A stretch of 64,000 bases of DNA. It comes from Bacteroidaceae bacterium (lineage in GTDB: Bacteria > Bacteroidota > Bacteroidia > Bacteroidales > Bacteroidaceae). The DNA is taken from the NCBI GenBank assembly GCA_017517605.1, contig JAFWYQ010000030.1, positions 26,015 to 90,014 on the forward strand. Reading direction: 5' to 3'. The notes below the pieces were generated by a model. The model had not been told where the DNA came from and searched no databases. It worked only from the letters and a program-made list of their open reading frames with translations. How positions within the stretch are numbered: the first letter of the stretch is position 1; every line of letters begins with the position of its first letter. Made by a program: the position numbers and the translations under genes. Shown here piece after piece: positions 42,601 to 51,400 of this stretch.

Positions 42601-45600
42601 ACCCTGCATTGCCAAACCTTCCCAAACACCGGTTCCGAGGTTAGAAGCTGTACCACCAACCTTAACAGTTTCGTCTGAGTAAGTCATGTACATGTCAGAT
42701 ACAGTCATTGTATCAGCCATGGCAGCGAAATCCCAGTTAGGAGCAGTTACATACTTAACCAAAGACTCTACCTTGATAGAGAAGATGCTGAAGTAACGGG
42801 TCATGGTCAATGCCAATGTTCCATCTTCTGTCATGGTATAAACGTAAGTAGTCTTACCATCTACAGTTTCCATTGAAGTCTGTTCAGCAACTGTAGCGTC
42901 AGCCAAAGACATACATTCTCCATCAGTAACAATAGTTACAACAGAAGCCTTCTTCAAATCCAATACACCAACCTTGCGGCCACCGCCATTACCTTGGTAC
43001 AAACCACCAGTCTTAGTACGGATAAAGAACTTGTTGGCACCCTGCATTGCCAAACCTTCCCAAACACCTGTACCGAGGTTAGAAGCTGTACCACCAACCT
43101 TAACAGTTTCGTCTGAGTAAGTCATGTACATGTCAGATACAGTCATTGTATCAGCCATGGCTGCGAAGTCCCAAAGAGCAGTCTGCAACATGGCAGCCTT
43201 CTGTTCTACTGTAATAGAGAAGATGTTGAAATAGCGAGTCATGGTCAATGCCAATGTACCCTCACCTGTCATGGTATAAACGTATGTAGTCTTACCATCA
43301 ACAGTCTCAACAGAAGTTTGTTCTGTAATATCTGTACTATTCAAAGTGAAGCACTCTGAATCTGTAACGATTGTAACCTTCTGGCCGGGAACCAAGTCAA
43401 GGATACCAACTTTACGGCCACCACCGTTACCTTGGTACAAACCGCCAGTCTTAGTGCGGATGAAGAACTTGTTAGCACCCTGCATAGCCAAACCTTCCCA
43501 AACACCTGTACCGAGGTTAGAAGCTGTACCACCTACATTTACAGTCTCGTCTGAGTAAGTCATGTACATGTCAGATACAGACATAGTATCAGCCATGGCA
43601 GCGAAGTCCCAGCTCTTAACTACGGCCATATCGCTCTTTGCATTCTCAGCAACGAATGCTTCCTGTGCAGTAGTCAAAGCTTCAACAGCAGCGTTAAGGT
43701 CAGCAACAGTGTATTCAGTATCCCACATGCCAAGCTCGCTCAAGATAGTATTCACCTTAGTGATGGCAGCAGCGAAACCTGCTTCATCTGAAGGATTCTT
43801 ATATGAATCGAACAATGTCTGAGCCTCAGCAGCAGCCTTAGTGGCAGCTGTCATAGCCTGATCCTTCTCAACCATAGGTTGGAATTGGGTCAACATCATT
43901 TCGATAGTTTGGTAATACTCCATCGCTACCTCGTATTTTGTAGCATCAACTTCAGCCAACACTTCAGCAGAAGTCATGTAAGAGAGGTTGTTCCAAACTT
44001 CCATTTGAACCATTGTACCAGTCTCTTCGCTGTGATCCAATGTGGCAGCATAATCGTCAGCCTTCTTAACTGCAGCATTTACAAGATTCTGGTTGTTTTC
44101 TGCCTGGAATGCAGGAACAGCAGCATTTACTGCGTCAATAGCAGCTTGAATCTGCTCAGCAGTCATACCTCTTGCGAAACGGGGCAGACTCTGCAAAGCA
44201 ACAATCAAACCAGCTTCGTCGGTACGAATCTCCTCGGGATAAAGATTTACAATAGAATCACCATAAGCACGAGTAACTTCTACCTGAGACATCAGCAAAT
44301 TGGCTTCGTACATACTTACAGTCTCTTCCAGCATCAAAACAGCCTCATCCACTTCAGCTTGAGAAGTGGCAGCATCTATTCCTTCCTTAGCAAAAGCAAT
44401 AGCTTCGTCAAGAGCTACAATAAGCTCTTCCTGCATCCAATCAGAAGGATCGAGTTTAGCCTTCAATGCATTAGCCTTAGCAACTGCTTCGTTGTAAGAA
44501 ACAAGGCTAAGTTCAATTTCAAATACTATATTGTCGAAGAAGAATTCAACATCATTTGCTTGATCTTTAGAAAGATTGAAGGCAATTGACTTGAAGCCAT
44601 TAGCACCTGCCATTTGAGAAGAAATGGTTCCGCTCTTTTCGTAATGTTGCCATTCTGTAGTAAATGAAAGAGCACCAATTGCATCATAATGCTGATATGA
44701 ACCGGGTTCACCATGAGCCTGTGTTGCAATCTGAACATTTGAACTTGCACGATAATCGAATGATACCTTAAACTTAGTTCCTGTAGATAATAAATTTGAA
44801 GCTACAATCCAGAATTGTGCATCCCACTCTTGAGTCGCACCCTTAACTGATGTAATTTTAATACCACGTGAGCCATCCTTACCAATACCGTCGGTTAAAG
44901 CAGGATTTACAAACGCACCGGCATTAGCACCACCATTTTCCTTGGCAACGAAAGAAACAGCTTCTGTACCCTCAAAGTCACCGTTAGCAATGGCACTTAC
45001 CCAAACACTTGTGGGAGGAGGAGTTACCTCAAGGTACATGCTGTTTACTTTAACTTCACCAGGTGCAGATGTGTTACTTCCTGAGAGGCAGATTTCAGTA
45101 CAATTCTTCAAGTAATCCATATCATCATCTCCCCAAGCCTTAGCCTCTTCCAAGAGATTAAACTCTGTAACACCTGATTTAGATACATACAAAGTTTTGT
45201 TTGAACTATCTTTATAGAACAAAATACGGAAGTTTTCACCCTTGACGAGTTCGCAATCAATCACCAACTTATCATATTTGGTAATGTCGCCTGTCGGCAA
45301 ACCGATGTTACGAATCTGATTCCAACTAGTCTGTTCCCAAACGAAAGAATTGGTTTCTGCATTCCAAGTCGCACTTGTGTTAGACGGAGCCTCAAAAGTT
45401 GCGTATGCTCTTTCTGCTTCAGGAGCCTTGGGGGCTTCAACCAGTTCGAATGTAACATTGTCGAAGAAGAACTCAACATCATTTGCCTTATCTGTAGAAA
45501 GGTTGAAAGCGATTGACTGGTAATCACCTGAAATGACTCCTTCCTTTTCAAAGTGTTGCCATTCTGTTGTGAACGAAGCATTACCAATAGCATCATTATG

Positions 45601-45996
45601 CAAATAGCTACCAGGTTCGCCATGAGCCTGTGTACCGACATTGACAGCAGCAGACGCACGATAGTCAAACGACACACGATACTTAGTTCCTGCAGGCAAA
45701 GTATTGGAAGCTGCAATCCAGAATTGCGCATCCCAATCGTTGGTTGCACCAGCATAAGAAGTCACTTTAATACCACGTGAACCATCCTTGCCAATGCCGT
45801 CGGCGAAAGCAGGAGCTACAAAAGCACCAGCATTAGCGCCACCATTTTCCTTCACAACGAAAGAAGCGGCTTCTGTTCCTTCAAAGTCACCATTGGCGAT
45901 AACGCTCACCCAAGTGTCAGCGAAAGCAACATTTGCACAGAACAACGATGCAGCAAGCACGAGCATCGTTTTCTTCATTTTGTTTAAAATTCGCAT
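39658..45996 (-). CDS. Giant modular secreted protein (2112 aa)
   Basis: Signal peptide (LVLAASLFCANVAFA). Two related beta-sandwich modules of CBM4/9 look at about 28-190 and 331-494 (each with ANGDFEGTE and FFFDN). An all-helical linker at about 495-790 has FIVAR-like pieces. Three nearly identical repeats of about 146 aa lie at about 793-1222, each starting WDFAAMADTM. Chitobiase-C-terminal-like domains (SIYYSINGGE) follow to about 1490, then a diverged fourth copy of the repeat at about 1499-1660, more such domains, and a sorting-domain-like tail (GVYIQQMIFTDGTV). No catalytic domain is recognised, so carbohydrate or surface binding is the likely role, by inference. Confidence 0.75.
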   Translation of the reverse strand: MRILNKMKKTMLVLAASLFCANVAFADTWVSVIANGDFEGTEAASFVVKENGGANAGAFVAPAFADGIGKDGSRGIKVTSYAGATNDWDAQFWIAASNTLPAGTKYRVSFDYRASAAVNVGTQAHGEPGSYLHNDAIGNASFTTEWQHFEKEGVISGDYQSIAFNLSTDKANDVEFFFDNVTFELVEAPKAPEAERAYATFEAPSNTSATWNAETNSFVWEQTSWNQIRNIGLPTGDITKYDKLVIDCELVKGENFRILFYKDSSNKTLYVSKSGVTEFNLLEEAKAWGDDDMDYLKNCTEICLSGSNTSAPGEVKVNSMYLEVTPPPTSVWVSAIANGDFEGTEAVSFVAKENGGANAGAFVNPALTDGIGKDGSRGIKITSVKGATQEWDAQFWIVASNLLSTGTKFKVSFDYRASSNVQIATQAHGEPGSYQHYDAIGALSFTTEWQHYEKSGTISSQMAGANGFKSIAFNLSKDQANDVEFFFDNIVFEIELSLVSYNEAVAKANALKAKLDPSDWMQEELIVALDEAIAFAKEGIDAATSQAEVDEAVLMLEETVSMYEANLLMSQVEVTRAYGDSIVNLYPEEIRTDEAGLIVALQSLPRFARGMTAEQIQAAIDAVNAAVPAFQAENNQNLVNAAVKKADDYAATLDHSEETGTMVQMEVWNNLSYMTSAEVLAEVDATKYEVAMEYYQTIEMMLTQFQPMVEKDQAMTAATKAAAEAQTLFDSYKNPSDEAGFAAAITKVNTILSELGMWDTEYTVADLNAAVEALTTAQEAFVAENAKSDMAVVKSWDFAAMADTMSVSDMYMTYSDETVNVGGTASNLGTGVWEGLAMQGANKFFIRTKTGGLYQGNGGGRKVGILDLVPGQKVTIVTDSECFTLNSTDITEQTSVETVDGKTTYVYTMTGEGTLALTMTRYFNIFSITVEQKAAMLQTALWDFAAMADTMTVSDMYMTYSDETVKVGGTASNLGTGVWEGLAMQGANKFFIRTKTGGLYQGNGGGRKVGVLDLKKASVVTIVTDGECMSLADATVAEQTSMETVDGKTTYVYTMTEDGTLALTMTRYFSIFSIKVESLVKYVTAPNWDFAAMADTMTVSDMYMTYSDETVKVGGTASNLGTGVWEGLAMQGANKFFIRTKTGGLYQGNGGGRKVGVLNMTAGSVITIVTDGECMSLADATVAEETSKETVDGKTTYVYTMTGDGTLALTMTRYYSIFSINVLAVQADIKAPTIETVGNYYDFVTVSMACETKDASIYYSINGGEELLYEEPIVVDTVSLITAYSTNGKVVSKLVEKEVIAGAVDVPTATVTSVQGTTRVVELACALEGTRLYYTTDTTAVDYKMYIAPIYVSDTTDVWAYSVYTNPDRVKFTSVMMKEKIAAGTSVALNAPTFAKAVVDSLTQVEYTEKNLSAYMINNDQSSVLCAPTAKITYEFYPLNTETGRIAALPSLSGEYVAGDTLFALPLGKLVAKASAAGYAPAEAYIWLKAPAQLTPVWEVDFTSIATAQWLANDSADLIVDATYRDFVFNGKFRANMSADFKTASFGDSVLNNNFVLHDGQDWELRYRQGVIGLFNNQSGDRGFGFANLKKNQVVKVSYEDASQAIFMDGVIEQDLVNSNGNDICYNVTADGNATIAMNRYFYISKVGVYISSALTQIPDFAITKVDGNTHYVGMTSGTKGADIYYAIGNEEYTESQVLVNDTTGGVAPVYETKIDTIVVYGETKLYTEPVALNQTSYVRAYAMYQDVESEAREQLVEAGFTVQIAQPVIVYVGENVAGQKQFTISVDNENVISAPETPIYYTLPGGKETLYNGGTISVSDDVYGWMTAVSKLAGYEDSKVARRYIDARESYTEKYEVVDAALETVPAEAGDIEIDYSEDMNVEQLGATAFTGRVYFHRVVEANTINVSLPTVFNNNSYVTDAAGNKLERGVDYVIFEILANENPIQDVLSGNMAATAAKGYVVNFLNADLIGEEVIFVSAEKGNIAKGNFTYAQPEAGYKVVTNRTFAAATLDVPAYVLNAEGTAFDLVETGAVVAPFQSVILASADICATVSSLSALSTGIESIAADKDVKEIKYFTVGGVEVEKPAAGVYIQQMIFTDGTVKSISVAGK
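42330..43620. repeat. Three tandem 437-bp repeats inside the 2112-aa gene
   Basis: Units start near 43617, 43180 and 42740 on the minus strand, with a period of about 437 bp. Blocks of about 200 bp around 42520-42720, 42960-43160 and 43400-43600 are nearly identical at DNA level. Confidence 0.85.
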
Positions 45997-46096
45997 AGTT
46001 AAAAAATTTAGTTAATAAATAAAGTTTAATTTGGTTTCTGTTTTAACACTCTTGTCACCCTGTCGGAAGCAACCTTTAGAGCAGCAAGCGTGTGAT

Positions 46097-46240
46097 AGGT
46101 CTTTAGCGCCCAAATGCGTAGGGCGGAAACACGGGGTTTCCACGCTACGCATGTAAGCTACGAGTGACAAGCTACGAGTTTACAGTTCCTTTTGCTACAA
46201 ATGTCCTATTACCCGTAGCTTGTAGCTCGTCACTAATTGC
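46097..46240. repeat. Family D palindrome between paralog 2 and the giant gene
   Basis: GCTACGAGTGACAAGCTACGAG (about 46148-46169) pairs with GTAGCTTGTAGCTCGTCAC (46210-46228). Beside it is a hairpin with GCGTAG/CTACGC and GGAAAC/GTTTCC (about 46105-46150). No promoter box was found in this 248-bp spacer. Confidence 0.6.
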
Positions 46241-46244
46241 TAAA

Positions 46245-48242
46245 TTAGTCTCCTTCAGAGTATACCTTTGTAGTAGTCACGGTACCGTCAGAGTAAACGG
46301 TGCGGAGGATATTAACCCCCTTCACGTAACCACCTACAGCCTTACCGTCTTCGGTATAAATCTGGCTTGATACAACTTTTCCGTGATTCTTATTTTCAAC
46401 CATCACTTCTTCGATAGCGGAAGCATCCATATTTACAAATTCGTTCTTACGGGCATCCACTTCGGTGAAGTCCTTGCTGTAGATAGTGATAACACCTCTC
46501 TCAAAGAACTGCTTATTAACAAGGCTATCTCTCAATACGGCGATAGTATCGGGAGTTGCAGCATACATCTCATCCCATTCAACAGGATACCAGCTATAAC
46601 CTTCAGGCAATGAGTCGCAAGCAGTACCATCTTCACGAGTGTTGGTCATCCACACTACATTCTGATTAACTTGAGCATCGAGTGTATCAATCTTAGTAAT
46701 GTTGTAGAACAAAGTATCACGATGCTTCTTGGTAGGATCCTGGAACTGCTCGAACATATAACCCCAAGCATTCTTCAAAGAGTCCTTCAACTCGTCAAAT
46801 GTCTTTGTTGAGTTGGGGAAAGTAAGAACAGAGTCAGTCAATACAGAGTCAACGATAGCATCTTGAATATCAGCAGCCAAATCGCGGAAACGAGTACCTG
46901 TAGTATCTGTAGTATAAACCGTATTTGGTACAAAGTTAGCAGCATTCACAATCTTGTAGTTACCAGCTTTCGGATTAGCATAAAATTCGTCGAGCATATT
47001 AATCCACAAGCGAGTATTTGTACCAGAAATGTAACAAGCACCTTCGGGGTTGGGCATCATCAAACGGTCAGAAGCTCCGTTACCACCAAAATCAACATCA
47101 ATAGCGTTGTTGTTGCCTAACGATACATTTCCCTGTACAGTGAGGTCACCAATAAGATTGTATCCTTCTCCCGGAATGATGTGGGTTGTAATACCATCCT
47201 TACAAGCAATACCACCACCGATATTACCAATACCACCAACAAAACCGTCGTTGTTACGAACTGAGATGCTACCAGATTGGTTTGCCAATGTTACCACTGA
47301 AGGATCAGAATTGATCCACACACCTACATACTTGTTACGAACATAGAAATCTTTACAAGTGAAATCGATAATACCAGTGAGTGTAGTGTTTGCACCTGCA
47401 AAAAGTTCCAAGTGAACATCACCACCACCAGAATAGGTATCGAAGTCGTAAGTGAAATCAGTCAAAGGACGGAGTGTCAAGGTACGAGGTGCATAAATGC
47501 TGTGTCTTCCACGGATTTCAGGGAAAGCAGTATGAGCATTGTCATGAACCTTCAACAAAGTTCCGTCAACAACCTCCATAGACCAAGGCATAGCACACCA
47601 GCACTTGGATGAAGAATTTGACCAAGCATATTGTTTACAGTTAGGACAAGTTCCAGGGAATGTACCACCGAACAATACAGTCTGGTTCTTAGCCTCTTCG
47701 CGATACTGCAACTTCAATGTACCGGTAAAGCCCATGAAGTCGATGTTGATCTTGGTAGAGTCGCCCACAACCAAAGTCAATGTGCTCTCAACACCATCTT
47801 CACTCATCACCTTACCACCGAGAGTACACTTGCTGTCACATACGATAGTAGCGTCACCCATAATCTTGAATCTGTATCCCACTTCGGTCAACATGCTGCC
47901 ATTTCCATCGTCAAATTCAGCGGCACCAAACACATCCAAAGAAGGGTCTTCGTCAGGATTAGGATACCATGTGTCGGGAGAATCGAACATCACAATCTTG
48001 GCTCCGTTGTACAGGCGTACAGTATCCACATAAAATGGGTGGAAGGCCACAGTGTTCATTCCCTCATTGGCGAACGTAACAGTAGCACCGGCAATAGTAA
48101 CGTCTCTTGCTCCTTCAAAATGGGTTCCCCATGATGCAGGATCGGTCACTTCCATGTCCTCAGAAATTACAATGTCCTGAGCATTCACAGTAGCAGCCAT
48201 TGAAAGCAAGGCTGCAGCAGCTAAGTAGAAATGTTTCTTCAT
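46245..48242 (-). CDS. Secreted beta-strand-repeat protein with sorting-domain-like end (paralog 2)
   Basis: A 665-aa paralog of the 654-aa protein with the same layout: signal peptide ending NAQ, an N-terminal domain of the same sequence (about residues 28-120), a cysteine-rich insert CPNC...CWCA near 210, beta-strand repeat region (DLTVQGNVSLGNNNAIDVDFG), a conserved C-terminal region (DSLKNAWGYMFEQF, LPEGYSWYPV) and a sorting-like tail (GVNILRTVYSDGTV). It follows the PL11-repeat gene by only 46 bp from that gene's second stop, so the two are probably cotranscribed. Function is unknown. Confidence 0.72.
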   Translation of the reverse strand: MKKHFYLAAAALLSMAATVNAQDIVISEDMEVTDPASWGTHFEGARDVTIAGATVTFANEGMNTVAFHPFYVDTVRLYNGAKIVMFDSPDTWYPNPDEDPSLDVFGAAEFDDGNGSMLTEVGYRFKIMGDATIVCDSKCTLGGKVMSEDGVESTLTLVVGDSTKINIDFMGFTGTLKLQYREEAKNQTVLFGGTFPGTCPNCKQYAWSNSSSKCWCAMPWSMEVVDGTLLKVHDNAHTAFPEIRGRHSIYAPRTLTLRPLTDFTYDFDTYSGGGDVHLELFAGANTTLTGIIDFTCKDFYVRNKYVGVWINSDPSVVTLANQSGSISVRNNDGFVGGIGNIGGGIACKDGITTHIIPGEGYNLIGDLTVQGNVSLGNNNAIDVDFGGNGASDRLMMPNPEGACYISGTNTRLWINMLDEFYANPKAGNYKIVNAANFVPNTVYTTDTTGTRFRDLAADIQDAIVDSVLTDSVLTFPNSTKTFDELKDSLKNAWGYMFEQFQDPTKKHRDTLFYNITKIDTLDAQVNQNVVWMTNTREDGTACDSLPEGYSWYPVEWDEMYAATPDTIAVLRDSLVNKQFFERGVITIYSKDFTEVDARKNEFVNMDASAIEEVMVENKNHGKVVSSQIYTEDGKAVGGYVKGVNILRTVYSDGTVTTTKVYSEGD

Positions 48243-48288
48243 ACTTTTTTAAAGTTTTAGTTAATAATAGAGTTATATATTTAAATTT

Positions 48289-48465
48289 TTATTCTTTTCT
48301 CATCTTCACCGCACCGCTACCGTTCAAGCCATCCAACTTGAGGATGTAGAGTCCGGCAGACAGAGTAGTCTGATTGAAGTTTTCCTTTACCTTATTATAT
48401 ATACAATCAAACGCATCCACCTGCATACCATCGAGGGTATATACGGTTGCCTTCACCGGTTCGTC
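48289..48465 (-). pseudogene. Severed C-terminal sorting domain of the PL11-repeat protein
   Basis: After the TGA at 48468-48466 the same frame stays open for 58 codons to TAA at 48291-48289. The translation has the marks of a T9SS-type sorting domain: VKATVYTLDGMQV, then LSAGLYILKLDGLNG and VKMRKE. Changing TGA to TGG would give one continuous protein. The region has no start codon of its own in a sensible place, so it is not a separate gene. Confidence 0.75.
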
Positions 48466-51400
48466 TCATGAAGTAAGGTGCAAACCTGTGGCATCAATCA
48501 CGCGCAAGGTTCCGGTAGTGGTCAACAGGTCGGTAGTATCCCATGCCAATCCTTCGGGCAACTCGGGCAATTCCAACGTAGGAGCACTGGCATCCTGTAC
48601 CTTCTTGCAGTTCCACAAACTGAAACTGTCGCCCAACTGTGGTGTATAACCGCTCTTCAAGGTCACACGGAGCGTTCCGTTCAAGGTCATGCTCTTTGCC
48701 TCTTCCAGGGTAATAGTCTTTCCGTTACCATCGAGACGCCATGCAATGACACCACCCTCGTCCAACGTAATGACCGAAGCCACCTTGAGGGTTCCTGTAT
48801 AATACAAGCCTGGGGTAAAGAGTGCACCCTCGCGGATGTACAGACGTGAATTTCCGATGTAACCACAACCGCTCAATTCGGTGCCCGACTTCAGTTCAAG
48901 GGCATTGCTTCCCGTAGCACTCTTGGTAGCACCGGTATTGGCAACGATTACCTTACCACCCTCTACGGTGAAGTATTCACTGAAGGTGCTTACGCCCGAG
49001 AGTTGCAACGTGTTGCTTCCCACCTTAGTCAACGAACCAAGGACTGAACCACCGAAGCGGTTCACCTCTCCGGAGTCGTTACCTATAGTCCATCCATGAC
49101 TGCCACCCAACGTTCCCGAACCTGTAGCAGCGGCAATGCGCATATTCTGGTTCTTGTTGTTGCGCACGGTGCATCCGCTGTTTACCTGCAGGGTAGCCAA
49201 TGGCAATCCGTAGGTATTGTCGAAGGTGAAGTCACCATCTTTTCCTTGCGAGCATACGATGATACCAGCAAACTTAGACCAATTACCTTGCAAATAGGTA
49301 CGCACGTAGGGGATATATACATTCAGTGTACCACTACCCGTAAGAGAACCGGTGTAGTTACAACGGCCATCCAGACGGATGGTTCCACTCTTGCCCTCGG
49401 GCACCACGATGTTCCATGAAGCACTGCTGTACGAATTCCAATTGTCAAGACATTGCACCGTACCGCCATTGATAACAAGGGTATCACCCAAAAGACCGTT
49501 AATAGGATGTTCAGAACCATATTCCTCAGCAATGTTCAGTGTACCACCGTTGAGGATGGTCTTCTTGTGAGAATTGGGACGGCCATAGATATGCAAGGTG
49601 CCGCTACCATTCTTGGTAAGGGTCGTACCCTTGATGACTCCCTTCAGATGCAAGTTGCCACCATCGACATTGAAGACACCACCGCCCTCGCCCATTGTCA
49701 TTGGGCTCTCTTGGAACATATCGCCTGTAGTATAAATTGTTGCGCCATTCTGCACCACAAAGTTATCGGCACTGTTACTGAGTGCACCCAACGAACCGGC
49801 ACTCTGCAAAGTGGCCAACGAGGCAGGTTTTACTGTTCCACCTGAAATAATAGTCTTGCCTGTGTAGGGATTTATATTACCGATAGCAAGTGTACCCTCT
49901 CCTTCTTTGGTAAAGGTTGCATCACCACCAATATGTCCGTCGCCCAAGAAGGTGTAGTTGGCATCGCCCTTCACTACTACAGAAGAGGGAACTACTTCTT
50001 CTCCAAGCGTCACGGTCTTGACCGTAGCTGATTCATCGAACACTACGGCATCGCCTGTTACGAATGTCTCAGTCTCTCCGGCCAAGAGGAAGTTTTCACT
50101 TTCAAACAAATCCCACACATTGCTTTGTGCACCACTCCACAAGATACTACCAGCCTCGCGCATAGCAGCAATAGAGAGATAAATCTTGCCTCCATCATGT
50201 CTCAACTCGCAAGCCACGCCCTGCAATCCTTCGATAACTACCTTGTTCAAATCACCAACGATTTCAAATGTCTCGGCAATCAGGTAATCACCGGCTACAG
50301 GAGTTGTTTCGCGTTCCTTGTTGTGCTGGACAAAGCGGAATATCGCACCATCAGCCAATGTCAACTTGTCGTTCACCACCAGCTTGTCGGCCGTAAGATT
50401 GTCGGAATAGATGTCCAACTCAACGACAGCGCCCTTCTTCAGATTAAGAGCAGAAGCAGTTACTGTTCCTTGGTTAGCGGCACCACCCACACGAAGGATG
50501 GCTCCGTACTCCATCTCTATACCCTTATTATATATAGCGCCGGTATTGAGTTCGGCAAAGCGGTTCACCCACACAGGACTCTGGAGCGAACCTTCAAAGT
50601 TGGTCACACCTTCCCACAATTCTGTCACACCCGTATAGGTGTGTTCGCCACTGAAGGTAAGGGCTGCCTGACCCTGCTTAATCAAGCGCATCTCTCCCGA
50701 GAATGCGGCACCAGTCAATGTCCAATCGTTCTTCAAACCGTTGACGGTAAGGATGTAGGGGGCAGCGCCCTCAGCCACTGTCACCTCACCGCCTGCTGCA
50801 TCGGTAACCAGCACATGCTTGTCGGTGTGGTCAGCCGTAATGGCAGCGGTCACTACAGTACGTCCATTGCTCATCACAGGAGGAGGAGGCACGGTGATAC
50901 CCTCGGCATTGCCCAAGAAATAGCTTACATGAGGCGGTTGGTTGTAGGCAATCATTTGCCAATATACCGCCTGACGGTATTGCTTGTCGTGCATCAGGGT
51001 ATAGTTGCGATGCTCGGTCACATCAGTAGTTGTCCAGATACGCAACTTCTTTTCGTCCGTAGTGCGGAGAACAATCTCTTCGCGCCAGTCACCGAAGAGG
51101 TCGGCCTGCAACGAAGGAGTACCCTTAGTACCGTTGTTGGTGGCACATCCTTTGGTTACAAAGATGGGAGAACTATTGCCGTATTTATACACAGCACCGT
51201 CGGTATTCTGTCCGTTTACGTAGTCGAACGACTCTTCCAATATGTCACCATCCCAATAGATGCGATAATTCATAGTTACACCCGGAGCCTTGTTGTCCAC
51301 AGTCTGATCAGCTCCACGACTAAGAGTCGCACTCCACAACTTTCCATCCGTGGTCCACAATTCTGCACCCGGCCAATTATCGGTAAAGTTTCCTGCCAAA

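Noticed and set aside
48466-48468. Selenocysteine or changed-code reading of the TGA
   Set aside because: No SECIS-like hairpin was recognised right after it, and TGA ends several intact genes in the window. Mutation or plain readthrough is simpler.
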